Made by a program: the position numbers and the translations under genes. Under the pieces are notes generated by a model that made no database searches, was not told where the DNA came from, and saw nothing but the letters and a program-made list of their open reading frames with translations. DNA of 64,000 nucleotides from Providencia alcalifaciens (GTDB taxonomy: Bacteria > Pseudomonadota > Gammaproteobacteria > Enterobacterales > Enterobacteriaceae). The DNA lies in contig NZ_OU659204.1 in NCBI RefSeq assembly GCF_915403165.1, positions 1,116,001-1,180,000 on the forward strand. The letters are read 5' to 3'. This document shows, piece by piece, positions 54,216 to 64,000 of the stretch. The stretch's first letter is position 1. Each line of letters opens with the position of its first letter.

Positions 54216-54234
54216 GATAATCATACACATTATC
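54216..54234. promoter_or_regulatory. Fur box between the regulator and the importer operon
   Basis: GATAATCATACACATTATC matches the Fur consensus at 16 of 19 positions and is symmetric. It lies in the divergent promoter region, 34 bases before the binding-protein start and 44 bases before the regulator start, so iron may control both. Confidence 0.75.
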
Positions 54235-54267
54235 AATTAAGTTATTGGCGGAGAGTTGAATAACCAT

Positions 54268-55356
54268 ATGATAAATAATGTTTTTAAAATGACAGTGCCA
54301 TTTTTGATGCTTGGGTCAATGGTCAATGCGAGTGCATCTCAAGCAGTTGATTTTACGGATATGTCTGGCGATAAAATTCATTTATCTGCCCCTGCAAAAC
54401 GCATTGTTGTGATCCCCATTCCTGCGGCGTCAATGCTAGTGGGCATGGATGAAAGTAGTGAAAAATTAGTCGGTATGCACCCCTTTGCGAAAGTCGCGGC
54501 TCGGGAAGGAATGCTTGGAAAGATGTTTTCGCCTGTGTTGCAGGTTAATTCGAATGTTGTTGGCAATAATTTCACGCCGAATATTGAAGCATTGCTCAAT
54601 GTTGAGCCTGATCTAGTATGGCAATGGGGGCATCGAGGGGACGATATTATTTCCCCGATGCGAGATGCGGGGCTGACTGTTGCAACACTAGGCTATGGGC
54701 AAGAAAGTTATACCCAAGAGTGGATCCGATTAATGGGACAAACTTTAGGGCATAACGAAAAAGCCAATGAGATGATCCTGTGGCGTCAACAAGTGGTGAA
54801 CTCGCTTTCCGCTACTACGGCGAAAATTCCTGAATCAGAGCAACCTAAAGTTCTTTATCTGTCTCACTTTAATCAAAGTATTCAAACATTTGGTTCGACA
54901 TCTCACAACAATGCCGATTTTGCACTAGCGGGAGGGGTGAGCTTAAATCGGGATTTAACGGGTCCAAGAACCCTGAATATTGAACAAATCCTACTTTGGG
55001 ATCCCGATATTATTTTACTCGGTAATTTTGAAGAGGGTTTATCCCCTGCGGATGTATATCGTAACCCAATGTTGAGTGACGTTACCGCAGTTAAAAATCA
55101 ACGAGTTTATAAACTGCCGATTGGCGGTTTTATTTGGGATGCACCAAATCAAGAAACCCCATTATATTGGCAATGGTTATCAATGGTATTTCACCCTGAA
55201 GCTGCCAATATTCCTTTACGTGAAGAAATTCGTCAACGTTATCAGCAGCTTTATGGTTATCACGTCACGGAAGAACAAATTGATGGAATTTTACAGATTG
55301 AGCTAAATAAAAATAGCCAGCATTACCTTTCTCTCATGGGGAAGCCAAATGCGTAG
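54268..55356 (+). CDS. Metal-complex ABC transporter substrate-binding protein (FecB/BtuF type)
   Basis: Periplasmic binding protein of the helical-backbone type, used for siderophores, heme or corrinoids. It has a signal peptide ending NASA, then VDFTDMSGDKIHLSAPAKRIVV, IEALLNVEPDLVWQWG and LWDPDIILLGNF typical of the family. The start is uncertain: ATG 54268, or TTG 54256 nearer to GGAG. It is the first gene of an operon with permease, ATPase, cupin and methyltransferase genes. The ligand is unknown. Confidence 0.85.
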   Translation: MINNVFKMTVPFLMLGSMVNASASQAVDFTDMSGDKIHLSAPAKRIVVIPIPAASMLVGMDESSEKLVGMHPFAKVAAREGMLGKMFSPVLQVNSNVVGNNFTPNIEALLNVEPDLVWQWGHRGDDIISPMRDAGLTVATLGYGQESYTQEWIRLMGQTLGHNEKANEMILWRQQVVNSLSATTAKIPESEQPKVLYLSHFNQSIQTFGSTSHNNADFALAGGVSLNRDLTGPRTLNIEQILLWDPDIILLGNFEEGLSPADVYRNPMLSDVTAVKNQRVYKLPIGGFIWDAPNQETPLYWQWLSMVFHPEAANIPLREEIRQRYQQLYGYHVTEEQIDGILQIELNKNSQHYLSLMGKPNA

Positions 55357-56368
55357 CCCTTATATGCTATGGATGACGTTTGGGATTTGTTTCCTTTTTA
55401 TGTTTTTGTTGGCATTGAGCCTTGGGCGTTATCCGGTCTCATTTTCTTCTGTATTTCATATTCTTTATGATGCCATTTTAGGGAACGAAAGCGGGGGAAT
55501 TTATAGCCGTACAGAACAAAATGTGGTGCTGAGTGTTCGATTACCTCGAGTTTTGATTGCCGGTATTGCGGGGGCTGGTCTTGCCGTTGCAGGAGCCGCT
55601 TTGCAAGGTATCTTCCGTAACCCTCTAGTCGGACCGCAAATTATTGGTGTTTCTTCTGGCGCTGCGTTAGGCGGAGCTTTAGCTATTTTATTGTTTTCCT
55701 CACTGTTGATAACTATCTCATTTGCTTTTATTGGTGGGCTGGTGGCGATTATGTTGGTTTTTTTATTAGGTATGAATCGTCAAGGGAGCCCGCTACTGAT
55801 GCTGATCCTTGCTGGTGTCATTATCAATGCTTTTTTTGCGGCACTTATTTCATTGATTACCTATTTTGCAGACCCTAATAACACGCTACAAACCATTGTT
55901 TTTTGGTTGATGGGGAGCTTTGCGAGTGCTTCTTATCTAAAGTTGGTGATTGTACTGCCAGTCGTTTTATTTTCAGTATTGATTATTTTTGCTCTGCGTT
56001 TTCGCATTAATGTGCTGTCACTCGGAGAAGAAAATGCACAGGCTTTAGGAATGAAAATCAATCGGACGCGTTGGGCGGTGTTACTCAGTGTCACATTGAT
56101 CACCAGTGCTACCGTTGCAGTGTCTGGCACTATTGGGTGGGTAGGGTTAATTGTTCCGCATATTGCGCGGATTGTCGTGGGGCATGATCACCGTATTTTG
56201 CTGCCTGCCAGTGCGGTGATTGGTGGGATTTATATGATTGGTGTGGATACCTTTGCTCGAAGTATTACCAATGCAGAAATTCCACTCAGCGTCATCACGG
56301 CTTTAATTGGCGCGCCTATTTTTGCGATTTTAATTCATGCACTTAATAAAAAGGTGGCTGATTTATGA
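55349..56368 (+). CDS. Metal-complex ABC transporter permease (FecCD/BtuC type)
   Basis: The 339-residue product has about 10 membrane helices and the FecCD signatures VRLPRVLIAGIAGAGLAVAG, LQGIFRNPLVGPQIIGVSSG and GTIGWVGLIVPHIARIVVG with the EAA-like coupling helix. It overlaps the binding-protein gene by eight bases and the ATPase gene by four, so the importer genes are translated together. Confidence 0.93.
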   Translation: MRSPYMLWMTFGICFLFMFLLALSLGRYPVSFSSVFHILYDAILGNESGGIYSRTEQNVVLSVRLPRVLIAGIAGAGLAVAGAALQGIFRNPLVGPQIIGVSSGAALGGALAILLFSSLLITISFAFIGGLVAIMLVFLLGMNRQGSPLLMLILAGVIINAFFAALISLITYFADPNNTLQTIVFWLMGSFASASYLKLVIVLPVVLFSVLIIFALRFRINVLSLGEENAQALGMKINRTRWAVLLSVTLITSATVAVSGTIGWVGLIVPHIARIVVGHDHRILLPASAVIGGIYMIGVDTFARSITNAEIPLSVITALIGAPIFAILIHALNKKVADL

Positions 56369-57105
56369 TTGACGTAAAACACCTCAATTTTTCAATAGGT
56401 CAGCGTCAGTTATTCACTGATTTAAGTTTCAATCAGCCGAAAGGGAGTATTGGCGCTATTTTAGGCCCTAATGGCAGAGGGAAAACCACTTTATTGCGGT
56501 TATTGTTGGGGCTACAAAAGGGCATGCAAGGTCAGGTATCTCTAAATGCTCCTGTTGCGTATGTGCCACAACTTACAGGTTCATTATTTCATTATTCTGT
56601 GCGTACCATGGTGAGCTTAGGGCGTATTCGCCACCTGCCTTGGTATGCATCACCCAGTGAACGCGATAATCAAATTGTTGAGCAATGCTTGGATTATTTA
56701 GGTCTACGTCGTTTTGCCAGCCAGCAATTTAATCGATTGAGTGGCGGTGAAAAGCAAATGGTTATGATAGCCAGAGCACTTGCCAGCGAGCCTCAAATTT
56801 TAATTTTGGATGAGCCCACCTCTGCATTGGATTTAGCCAATCAAGATAATGTTCTTAGTACGTTACGCGATTTAGCCCAACACCGTGAAATGACCATTTT
56901 ATTTACCAGCCACTATCCACAGCATGCTCTGCATATTGCGGATCATTCATTATTACTGTTTAACGAAGGACGCTGTTTATTTGGTGAATCCCAACACATT
57001 TTAACGGAACAAAACCTTTCTCAGCTCTACCAATTGCCGGTGTCAATTATGCCCATTCATGGGCAAAGCAGGGAAATACAAGGGGTTGTTCCTCTGTTTA
57101 GATAA
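56365..57105 (+). CDS. Metal-complex ABC transporter ATP-binding protein (FecE/BtuD type)
   Basis: The 246-residue ATPase has Walker A GPNGRGKTT (Arg where Ala or Ser is usual, lysine and threonine intact), Q-loop YVPQ, signature LSGGEKQM, Walker B LILDEPTSALD and a switch His in FTSHYPQH. It completes the importer. Confidence 0.93.
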   Translation: MIDVKHLNFSIGQRQLFTDLSFNQPKGSIGAILGPNGRGKTTLLRLLLGLQKGMQGQVSLNAPVAYVPQLTGSLFHYSVRTMVSLGRIRHLPWYASPSERDNQIVEQCLDYLGLRRFASQQFNRLSGGEKQMVMIARALASEPQILILDEPTSALDLANQDNVLSTLRDLAQHREMTILFTSHYPQHALHIADHSLLLFNEGRCLFGESQHILTEQNLSQLYQLPVSIMPIHGQSREIQGVVPLFR

Positions 57106-57152
57106 TTTTTGAATGAATACAAACAATCAATAGCATTAAGGAATGTGAAATT

Positions 57153-57503
57153 ATGAGCGATAACACAATAACACCTGCTGAAGCTTTAACTATCAGCACA
57201 CTAATTAACTATACCGAACAAGGGATTGCCAGCCGAGTTTTAGCTAAAAATGGTGGGGGAAATATTACCTTATTTGCCTTTGATAAAGGTCAGGCATTAT
57301 CTGAGCATAGTGCTCCTTTTGATGCCATCGTAATGGTTGCTGAAGGCAGTTTATTACTAACGATTGACGGTGAATTGGTGACTGCTAAACCGGGAACAAT
57401 CGTCAGAATGCCAGCAAATATTCCTCATGCTGTTGATGCGCCTGAGCCTGCTAAAATGCTGTTGGTTATGCTTCGCGAACCTAGTCATGAGTGTAACCAT
57501 TAG
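57153..57503 (+). CDS. Cupin domain protein
   Basis: Small single-domain cupin of 116 residues: SEHSAPFDAIVMVAEGSLLLTI-like motif 1 (EHSAPFDAIVMVAEGSL) and motif 2 (PGTIVRMPANIPHAVDAPEP). The His and Glu residues in these motifs could hold a metal ion. AAGGAATG lies before the ATG. It is 47 bases after the ATPase gene and 14 bases before the methyltransferase gene, in the same direction, so it is probably in the same operon. Its role is unknown; metal or ligand handling is a guess. Confidence 0.85.
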   Translation: MSDNTITPAEALTISTLINYTEQGIASRVLAKNGGGNITLFAFDKGQALSEHSAPFDAIVMVAEGSLLLTIDGELVTAKPGTIVRMPANIPHAVDAPEPAKMLLVMLREPSHECNH

Positions 57504-57517
57504 TTTGGAGAGTATTT

Positions 57518-58288
57518 ATGGAACAATCATTTACTGCTCATGAGGCAGGGCATAAATTTTTAGCTCGTCTTGGAAAAAAACGCTTACGTCCCGGCGGAAA
57601 AATTGCCACTCAGTGGTTGCTTAGCCAATCTGGCTTACATAAAGATAGTCAAGTACTTGAAATTGCATGCAATATGGGAACGACTGCCATTGAAATTGCT
57701 TCACAATATCATTGTCATATCACCGGTATAGACATGGATAAACACGCTTTGGAGAAGGCTCAAAAAAATGTAGACCAGCATGGTTTAACGGATTTAATCA
57801 CTATCCAAATGGCTGATGCATCAAAATTACCCTTTGCTGATAATAGTTTTGATGTAGTGATTAATGAAGCGATGCTAACAATGTACGGAGATAAAGCGAA
57901 AGCAAAATTATTGCAAGAATACTATCGTGTATTAAAACCCGGTGGTTGCTTATTAACCCATGATATTGCATTTAAAGATGCGCAGGATCCACAAGATATT
58001 GCGGCCAAAATGCACCAAGCTATTCATGTAAAAGCACAGCCACTACCTCAAGCTGAATGGATTGATTTATTTAAGCAAGCCGGTTTTCAGAGTGTACTGT
58101 CTAGCACAGGACCGATGACCTTATTGTCACCAAAGGGGCTGATTTATGATGAAGGTTTATTTGGTACGATAAAAATTATTCGTAATGCATTAAAAAAAGA
58201 GAATCGACCTCAATTCTTACGGATGTTCCGACACTTTCGACAAAACCGTGGAAAGTTAAATTATATTGCCGTTGCTAGTGTGAAATAA
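57518..58288 (+). CDS. Class I SAM-dependent methyltransferase
   Basis: The 256-residue product has SAM motif I VLEIACNMGTTAIEIA, acidic motif ITGIDMDKHALEKAQ, motif DASKLPFADNSFDVVINEA and YYRVLKPGGCLLTHD, as in the UbiE/type 11 family. The N-terminal stretch HEAGHKFLARLGKKRLRPGG is unusual for UbiE. TTTGGAGAG precedes the ATG. Its place behind a Fur-linked importer suggests that it modifies the imported compound or a related metal ligand; this is inference. The 127 bases after it hold no clear terminator. Confidence 0.87.
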   Translation: MEQSFTAHEAGHKFLARLGKKRLRPGGKIATQWLLSQSGLHKDSQVLEIACNMGTTAIEIASQYHCHITGIDMDKHALEKAQKNVDQHGLTDLITIQMADASKLPFADNSFDVVINEAMLTMYGDKAKAKLLQEYYRVLKPGGCLLTHDIAFKDAQDPQDIAAKMHQAIHVKAQPLPQAEWIDLFKQAGFQSVLSSTGPMTLLSPKGLIYDEGLFGTIKIIRNALKKENRPQFLRMFRHFRQNRGKLNYIAVASVK

Positions 58289-58415
58289 GGAAGCCCAAAA
58301 ATATGCGCAAGGAGGCGCTAAATTGCATTGAGTCTCCGTACTTTGAATAGAGCCCCAAAAACGTCAATCTAAGGGCAATTAACGGCTTTCAACAGGCAAT
58401 TTTTAACCGATAAGA

Positions 58416-59522
58416 TTAAGCAATTTTTTTGCGAAATAAGTAATAAGCCAGAGAGCTGGTTATCAGGAAGATAATCAGAAGAGGCCATAAGCTGTGAAAT
58501 ACCACGAAAAAATCAGCATCTTTAAGGTAAATCTGCTTAGTGATATCCGTAAAGTGGCGGATGGGGTTGACCCACGTAATATCCTGTAGCCAAACAGGCA
58601 TATTCTCGACGGGGGAGATATAACCGGATAGCAACACCGCGGGCATCATAAACACAAACACGCCAATAAAAGCTTGTTGCTGAGTCGAGCAGAGCGCAGA
58701 AATTAATAACCCAAATCCCACCAACGATAATCCGTAAAATACCATTGTGCCGTAGAACAGTAACAGAGAACCGGCGAATGGGATTTTGTAGCAAAAAATC
58801 CCAATCACTAACACCAATGTGGCTTGTGCAGTGGCGACGACTAAGGCAGGAATCGCTTTGCCAATAAAGATTTGCCATGTGGTTAGTGGCGAAACTAATA
58901 GTTGGTCGAGGGTTCCTTGTTCTCGTTCTCTTGCAATAGACAACGAGGTGACGATCAGTACCCCAATCGTCGTAATCAATGCCACTAATGACGGCACAAT
59001 AAACCATTTATAATCCAAGTTTGGGTTGTACCAGTTTCGGACAATCAGCTCGCTGTTATTGGGCTGTACTTGGGCTTGTGTGAGCTCCTGCTGATATTGC
59101 ATGACTATCTGTTCAATGTAATTAGCCGCTATTTGGGCGCTATTCGAGTTTCGTCCATCCAATAGCAACATCATATTCGCGGTATGATGGCTGGCGATAT
59201 CAGCACTGAAATTTTGATTAAAGCGGACGACTAACAAGGCTTTACGGTTATCTAACGTTTCTCGAATCTCAGGTTCATTTTTCAGTAACAGCACATGGGA
59301 AAATGCGCTGGCTTTTGCTAAGCGTTGAGTGAGTTCAATGGAATGCTCGCCATTATCTTGGTCAAAAATGGCAATGGTGGTATTAGTGACTTCTAAGGTC
59401 GCCGCCAGTGGGAAGAGGATCATTTGGAAAATGACGGGCATGATCAAAATAATTCGCGTCTGTTTCTCCTGCAATAATGATTGCAACTCTTTCATAATTA
59501 AGGTGTAAAGACGATAAAACAT
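58416..59522 (-). CDS. ybhR: ABC transporter permease YbhR
   Basis: ABC-2 type permease of the YbhGFSR efflux system, which in E. coli affects sensitivity to cefoperazone, chloramphenicol and other compounds. The 368-residue product has one N-terminal helix, a periplasmic domain (about 45-170) and five or six C-terminal helices, with the exporter motif [20 protein letters not shown]. Last gene of the minus-strand operon, 8 bases after ybhS. Confidence 0.94.
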   Translation of the reverse strand: MFYRLYTLIMKELQSLLQEKQTRIILIMPVIFQMILFPLAATLEVTNTTIAIFDQDNGEHSIELTQRLAKASAFSHVLLLKNEPEIRETLDNRKALLVVRFNQNFSADIASHHTANMMLLLDGRNSNSAQIAANYIEQIVMQYQQELTQAQVQPNNSELIVRNWYNPNLDYKWFIVPSLVALITTIGVLIVTSLSIAREREQGTLDQLLVSPLTTWQIFIGKAIPALVVATAQATLVLVIGIFCYKIPFAGSLLLFYGTMVFYGLSLVGFGLLISALCSTQQQAFIGVFVFMMPAVLLSGYISPVENMPVWLQDITWVNPIRHFTDITKQIYLKDADFFVVFHSLWPLLIIFLITSSLAYYLFRKKIA

Positions 59523-59530
59523 ATTTCACC

Positions 59531-60670
59531 TCAATCCAAACGGCGACGCGTTTTCAGCGCCGTTAAGCCAATGAATAATATCGCTGAAGCAATCAGCAAT
59601 AAGAAATCGGTGAGCAATACCAGATAGATATCTCCCGCCAAAAACAGGGTTTGTAGGCTACTGACAAAATAACGAGCAGGAATAAAGTAAGTCACGACTT
59701 GAATGAATGCAGGCATGCTATCAATTTCGAAGATGAACCCCGATAACATGATCGCAGGTAAAAACGCAGCATTTAGCGCAACCATTGCGGCATTAAACTG
59801 ATTACGAGTGATGGTAGAAATTAATAATCCCATCCCTAAGGCAGTGGCAAGATACAAACTGGTGATCACAAATAACACCAATAAAGATCCCCGATAAGGA
59901 ATATTGAGTACAAAGGTTGTCACCAACATACACAAAATCATCACAAAGGAGCCAAGCACTTGGTAAGGCAATAATTTGGATAGCAATAATTCAGTGCGTG
60001 TTATTTGTGTGGAGAGTAATGCTTCCATCGTCCCTCGTTCCCATTCTCGTGCAATCACCAGTGAAGTTAAAATGGCACCCACGACGGTCATAATGATGCT
60101 AATAGCACCTGGAATAATAAAATGTTGGCTGAGTGCCGCTTCGTTAAACCAATAGCGCATATTGAGTTCGATAAGCGGGTCGGTGGGATAACCTTGATTT
60201 TCACCTTGTTGGATAAGCCAAGTATGCCAAACCCCCTTGGTATAGGCTTGTACAAAATTGGCGGTATTCGGTTCACTCCCATCAGTGATCACTTGGATTG
60301 CGGCATGCCCATCAGGGCGAGAAAATTGTTCAGCAAAATTGACGGGGATCACCACAATGCCGCGAATTTCTCCCGCTTGCATTTTATTAATCAATAAATT
60401 GCGATTATCGCTAATAGTGGCATCAATAAAAGGGGAGCCAGTAAATGTATCGACCAATTCACGAGCCGGCTGGCTTTGTTGATCCATCAGAATACCGACC
60501 CGCAATTTACTGGAGTCTAGATTGATCCCATAACCGAAAATAAACAGCAGCATCAGCGGGATGACTATGGCAATTAAAGCGCTGCTTGGGTCGCGAACTA
60601 TTTGTTTGCTTTCTTTCCAACAGAGGGCTTTAAGCCTGCGCCATGAAAAACCTGAGGCGGTTGTCTTCAT
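59531..60670 (-). CDS. ybhS: ABC transporter permease YbhS
   Basis: Second ABC-2 permease, probably forming a heterodimer with YbhR. It has 379 residues with the same layout: an N-terminal helix (about 28-50), a periplasmic domain, and C-terminal helices with [20 protein letters not shown]. Its start overlaps the ybhF stop by four bases. Confidence 0.94.
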   Translation of the reverse strand: MKTTASGFSWRRLKALCWKESKQIVRDPSSALIAIVIPLMLLFIFGYGINLDSSKLRVGILMDQQSQPARELVDTFTGSPFIDATISDNRNLLINKMQAGEIRGIVVIPVNFAEQFSRPDGHAAIQVITDGSEPNTANFVQAYTKGVWHTWLIQQGENQGYPTDPLIELNMRYWFNEAALSQHFIIPGAISIIMTVVGAILTSLVIAREWERGTMEALLSTQITRTELLLSKLLPYQVLGSFVMILCMLVTTFVLNIPYRGSLLVLFVITSLYLATALGMGLLISTITRNQFNAAMVALNAAFLPAIMLSGFIFEIDSMPAFIQVVTYFIPARYFVSSLQTLFLAGDIYLVLLTDFLLLIASAILFIGLTALKTRRRLD

Positions 60671-62424
60671 TGTGCCTCCTGCTGTTTATCGTAGTTGAAA
60701 ATCAATTCAATAAAGGCATCTTCCATCGATGGATTAGGATTTTCTGTGCTGACTACCAATTGTTTTAGCTCGTCAGGCGTACCGGCTGCAATAATTTTTC
60801 CGTGGTAAACCAATCCGATACGATCGCAATATTCAGCTTCATCCATAAAGTGGGTGGTGACCATAACGGTGACGCCTTTGTCTACCATGCCATTAATATG
60901 CAGCCAGAATTCTCGTCGAGTTAGCGGGTCAACCCCTGAAGTCGGTTCATCTAAAAAGAGGATATCCGGCTCATGCATCAATGAGCAGGCGAGAGCAAGG
61001 CGCTGCTTATAACCCAGCGGGAGTGAATCAGTAATCTGGCTGATAATGGGTGTAAAATTAAACGCGTTAATCATCTCCTGCATTTTGGTTGCTTGCTGTT
61101 TATGATGCAATCCGTATACACCGGAGAAAAATTTTAAGTTTTGCCCAACTTTGAGGTTGCCATAGAGGGAAAATTTTTGCGCCATATACCCAAGGTGCTG
61201 GCGGGCTTTGTTTGAGCTGGTTTTTAAATCCATACCAAGCACTAGCGCCTGCCCATCAGTTGGTTTCATTAATCCACACATCATTTTAAATGTGGTGGAT
61301 TTTCCTGCGCCGTTAGGCCCTAATAGCCCAAAAATTTCACCACGTTTTACCTGAAAGTTGACGGTATCCGTCGCGGCAAAATCCCCAAATTTTTTGGTTA
61401 GGTTACGGGCTTCAATGACGGTTTCATTGGGGGCGGGTGGAATTTGTGGCACGATAGCGGCGAGTTCAGAACGATGAGATGGCCCACCGCCTAAAAGGTC
61501 AATAAAGGCATCTTCAAAGCGCGGCTGGGCTTCAATCAGCGTTTGATTTCCCATATTTAAGGCATTAAGTAAATTCTCTTGGGATGCGTGAGGTTTTAAA
61601 ATTAAGCGAATATAGCGGCCTTGGATCACGCCATCGGTGGTTTCAGGTAACACTAAGGCATTTTGTAGAATAGTGCGTTTTTGCGTTGCGGGCACTTCGA
61701 GTAAAAATGAGCGTCCAGCCATCTTTTGGGTGAGCAGCTCGGGTTTGCCGCTGTACAGTAACTTGCCTTCATTGAGTAGCAGCACCTCTTTGCACTGCTC
61801 AGCTTCATCCAGATACGATGTGCTCCAGAGGATTAACATCCCATCGTCAGCAAGGGTGTGCACCATTTGCCACAGCTCTCGTCTGGCAATAGGATCCACG
61901 CCGACACCCGGCTCATCCAGCAGTAAAACTTTCGGTTTACCTAATAGGGTACAGGCGAGTCCCAATTTCTGTTTCATTCCCCCAGAAAGCTTACCGGCAA
62001 GGCGAGTAGTAAATGGGGCTAGGCTAGTAAATGCGAGTAGTTGTTCATAGGTTTGTTGGCGCTCTTCACCAACAACACCACGCAGATCTGCATATAAATC
62101 AAGATTTTCTTGAACCGTTAAATCTTCATATAGACCGAATTTTTGCGGCATATAACCGAGGTTTGCCCGCACTTCGATACTGTCTTTAATCGGGTCTAAT
62201 CCCATTAAGCGGATTTGCCCTGAATCCGGTTTAAGTAGTCCTGCAAGCATGCGCATCAGCGTTGTTTTCCCTGCACCATCGGGACCGACTAACCCCGTCA
62301 CAGATCCGCCGTGAATTTCGGTCGTTAGGCTTTCAACTGCAGGATTATTTAGCCCAACAAAGCGTTTTTCAACGTTATTTAACGAAATAACGCTGTTCAA
62401 TGAGTGAGTGTTTTGCTGAGCCAT
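60667..62424 (-). CDS. ybhF: ABC transporter ATP-binding protein YbhF (two ATPase domains)
   Basis: The 585-residue protein has two fused ABC domains. Domain 1 has GPDGAGKTT (about residue 42), LSGGMKQK and [11 protein letters not shown]. Domain 2 has GPNGAGKST (about 370) and [11 protein letters not shown], with LPLGYKQR in place of the usual signature. Two ATPase domains for two permeases fit a heterodimeric exporter. It lies between ybhG and ybhS, as in E. coli. Confidence 0.95.
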   Translation of the reverse strand: MAQQNTHSLNSVISLNNVEKRFVGLNNPAVESLTTEIHGGSVTGLVGPDGAGKTTLMRMLAGLLKPDSGQIRLMGLDPIKDSIEVRANLGYMPQKFGLYEDLTVQENLDLYADLRGVVGEERQQTYEQLLAFTSLAPFTTRLAGKLSGGMKQKLGLACTLLGKPKVLLLDEPGVGVDPIARRELWQMVHTLADDGMLILWSTSYLDEAEQCKEVLLLNEGKLLYSGKPELLTQKMAGRSFLLEVPATQKRTILQNALVLPETTDGVIQGRYIRLILKPHASQENLLNALNMGNQTLIEAQPRFEDAFIDLLGGGPSHRSELAAIVPQIPPAPNETVIEARNLTKKFGDFAATDTVNFQVKRGEIFGLLGPNGAGKSTTFKMMCGLMKPTDGQALVLGMDLKTSSNKARQHLGYMAQKFSLYGNLKVGQNLKFFSGVYGLHHKQQATKMQEMINAFNFTPIISQITDSLPLGYKQRLALACSLMHEPDILFLDEPTSGVDPLTRREFWLHINGMVDKGVTVMVTTHFMDEAEYCDRIGLVYHGKIIAAGTPDELKQLVVSTENPNPSMEDAFIELIFNYDKQQEAQ

Positions 62425-62432
62425 AATGCGCC

Positions 62433-63425
62433 CTACTGCTGAGGTGCCGTAAATTGAACGGTGACGGGCATTCCTTGACGCAGTTTATCATTAGGATCAT
62501 CGACAATAATCCGTAATCGATAGACTAAGTCAGTACGTAAATCCGGTGTTTGTACACTTTTGGGGGTAAATTCGGCCGTGGGGGATACAAAACCAATCGT
62601 GCCATGGTAAGGGGTATTAGGTTGGCTATCCGTAAAGAGTAAGACTTTACTGCCAGGAACGGCATCACCTAAGTGTGCCTCACTCACATAGGCACGAACC
62701 CAAACTGGATTTGTTAATGTGACACTAAATACAGTATTACCCGCACCAATGATGGTACCGGGTTCGATAGCGCGAGTCAGGATTGTACCGTCAGATGGCG
62801 CGGTAAGGATAGTATCTGCAAGGTCTAATTCAGCTTGGGCTACAGTGGCTTCTGCTTGTAGCCACTCACCGCGTGCAGCCGCAATTTCTTCTTGGCGAAA
62901 TCCACTCTGATATTGGTTGAGTTTATCTTGGGACGCTTTGAGAGCTGCAAGAGTTTGATTGCGGTTGTTTTTGGCATTATCTAAATCATTGGCGGAAATC
63001 AGTTTTTGGGCTGCTAAACCTTGCTGGCGTTTGTAAAAATTATCCGCATATTGCCAAGCGGCTTGACGTTGAGCTACTTCAGATTCGACTTGCGCAATTT
63101 CTTGTGTCCGGTAGCCTTTTTCTTTGAGAGCTAACTGGGCTTTGGCGCTGTCACGCAGGCCTTTGGCTTTATTTAATGCGTTGATGTAAGGCGCATCATC
63201 CAATTTCCCGAGTAATTGTCCAGCAGTGACTTTCGCCCCTTCATCAACATCTAAAGAGGCGAGTTTACCATTGACTCGAAAACTAAGGTTAACGGTGCGT
63301 ACATCCACATTCCCGTATAAGGCGAATGTCTTATCCTTAAGAGACTGATAATAGAAGCCCCCAGCAATAGCGGCAATCAGCATGATAATCAGTAAAATAA
63401 CCAGTGCACGGCGTTTTGTGTTCAT
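62433..63425 (-). CDS. ybhG: HlyD-type membrane fusion protein YbhG
   Basis: Periplasmic adaptor linking the inner-membrane exporter to an outer-membrane channel. It has an N-terminal signal anchor (about residues 7-27), a lipoyl half-motif ([20 protein letters not shown]), a long helical hairpin (about 85-205, [20 protein letters not shown]), the second lipoyl half and a beta-barrel domain. Length 330 residues. First transporter gene after cecR. Confidence 0.95.
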   Translation of the reverse strand: MNTKRRALVILLIIMLIAAIAGGFYYQSLKDKTFALYGNVDVRTVNLSFRVNGKLASLDVDEGAKVTAGQLLGKLDDAPYINALNKAKGLRDSAKAQLALKEKGYRTQEIAQVESEVAQRQAAWQYADNFYKRQQGLAAQKLISANDLDNAKNNRNQTLAALKASQDKLNQYQSGFRQEEIAAARGEWLQAEATVAQAELDLADTILTAPSDGTILTRAIEPGTIIGAGNTVFSVTLTNPVWVRAYVSEAHLGDAVPGSKVLLFTDSQPNTPYHGTIGFVSPTAEFTPKSVQTPDLRTDLVYRLRIIVDDPNDKLRQGMPVTVQFTAPQQ

Positions 63426-63491
63426 AGCTAACCTTAGTGACGGATAAAAACATTACTCAAGATTATGATTTAATTTTATCCATATATCATA

Positions 63492-64000
63492 TCACTTTTC
63501 TGCTTGTTGGCGATGACGTAACCCCAATAATAAAATGTCAATGTGCTCAATAAGAACCTGATTAATAATTTTAAATTCGTTTTCGTTGATGTGCTTCCAA
63601 CCTGTTTGTCTGAGTAATGTTTCTCGCGCAATGCGAAAAGAGAGGGTTTCACCCAAAATGGCGTGCGTGTGGATTAAGGTCGCTAGATTATTGGGGTCAG
63701 CGCCAATGTAGATGGAAATTAAGCGATTGAGCCGTGAGTGAATGGGGCCCAACGCTTGTTCATGTATCAATCCATATGCTTCGGTTGGGTTTAGTTGTTC
63801 ACGAGCTAGGATACGTGAAAAGCTTAAGTTTTCTTTTTTAAGCTGGAAAAAATTGTATGAAATAATCGTTTTTTTCAGTAATTCGAGCGCTTCTTCTGGA
63901 ATTTGTAACTCTGCGGGCTGATTAATAAAGTTATCTATTTGAGTGATACTTTCAGCGAAGCTTTCTTTGATATTGTTAGCAATTTGCTGAGCAACAGCGA
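63492..64000 (-). CDS. cecR: TetR family regulator CecR (N-terminal part outside window)
   Basis: Repressor that in E. coli controls ybhGFSR and rhlE. Only the C-terminal ligand-binding part is in the window, and the frame stays open to the window edge. A start predicted at TTG 63770 is not real, because the upstream frame continues with FSRILAREQLNPTEAYGLIHEQ, which matches CecR (E. coli FISREQLSPTAAYHLVHEQ). The DNA-binding helix-turn-helix lies beyond base 64000. Confidence 0.92.
   Translation of the reverse strand, partial: AVAQQIANNIKESFAESITQIDNFINQPAELQIPEEALELLKKTIISYNFFQLKKENLSFSRILAREQLNPTEAYGLIHEQALGPIHSRLNRLISIYIGADPNNLATLIHTHAILGETLSFRIARETLLRQTGWKHINENEFKIINQVLIEHIDILLLGLRHRQQAEK

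Noticed and set aside
63492..63770. Short complete gene of 92 codons
   Set aside because: The frame continues upstream to the window edge and matches CecR; TTG 63770 is an internal codon.

Overview
The window is a 64 kb piece of an enterobacterial chromosome, most likely Providencia or a close Morganellaceae relative. This rests on the E. coli-like gene order (cyd-tol-tRNA-nadA-pnuC-aroG-gpmA-mod-ybhA-pgl-bio-uvrB-ybhK-moa-ybhL-ybhRSFG-cecR), on proteins close to but clearly distinct from E. coli, on a moderately low GC content judged by eye, and on a Pgt phosphoglycerate uptake locus after uvrB. The genus is an inference; no database was searched.

Layout. 1-2900: cytochrome bd operon (cydA cut by the window edge, cydB, cydX, ybgE). 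3036-8551: ybgC-tolQRAB-pal-cpoB envelope operon. 8619-9538: a tRNA operon with a strong promoter, three identical tRNA-Lys(TTT) genes, one broken tRNA-like copy, and three copies of the tRNA 3' end whose T-loops are filled with small hairpins. 9604-18702: an ANT(6)-like nucleotidyltransferase, nadA, pnuC, aroG, two genes of unknown function, gpmA, modF. 18837-24376: modE, acrZ, an inserted secreted-protein/lipoprotein pair, modABC. 24378-34490: ERIC repeats, ybhA, pgl, the divergent bioA/bioBFCD locus, uvrB with LexA and DnaA sites. 34713-41963: an Rpn nuclease gene, then pgtP and pgtCBA. 42011-58288: ybhK, the Moco genes moaACDE behind a Moco riboswitch, and ybhL, with two iron/metallophore-type insertions. 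58416-64000: ybhRSFG-cecR efflux locus, with cecR cut by the window edge.

The two uptake insertions are the main accessory content. The first (43122-47392) lies between ybhK and moaA and encodes a FecI-type sigma factor, a FecR-type anti-sigma factor and a HasR-like heme receptor with a signalling domain, but no hemophore or hemophore exporter genes. The second (51276-58288) lies between ybhL and ybhR and encodes a TonB receptor, a Crp/Fnr-type regulator, a complete FecBCD-type importer, a cupin and a class I methyltransferase. Fur-like boxes precede three of its or its sister's promoters, and an exact 19-bp element is shared by the second receptor promoter and the regulator start codon. This second locus is my best candidate for a poorly described system.

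Molybdenum forms a second theme: modE, modF, modABC and moaACDE occur together, and matching ModE-like boxes precede both modA and moaA. Other signals worth following are the hairpin-filled tRNA-Lys 3' copies and a probable intragenic start inside the Rpn nuclease gene. Start codons were chosen from ribosome binding sites and from remembered family lengths; sequence comparisons are from memory.
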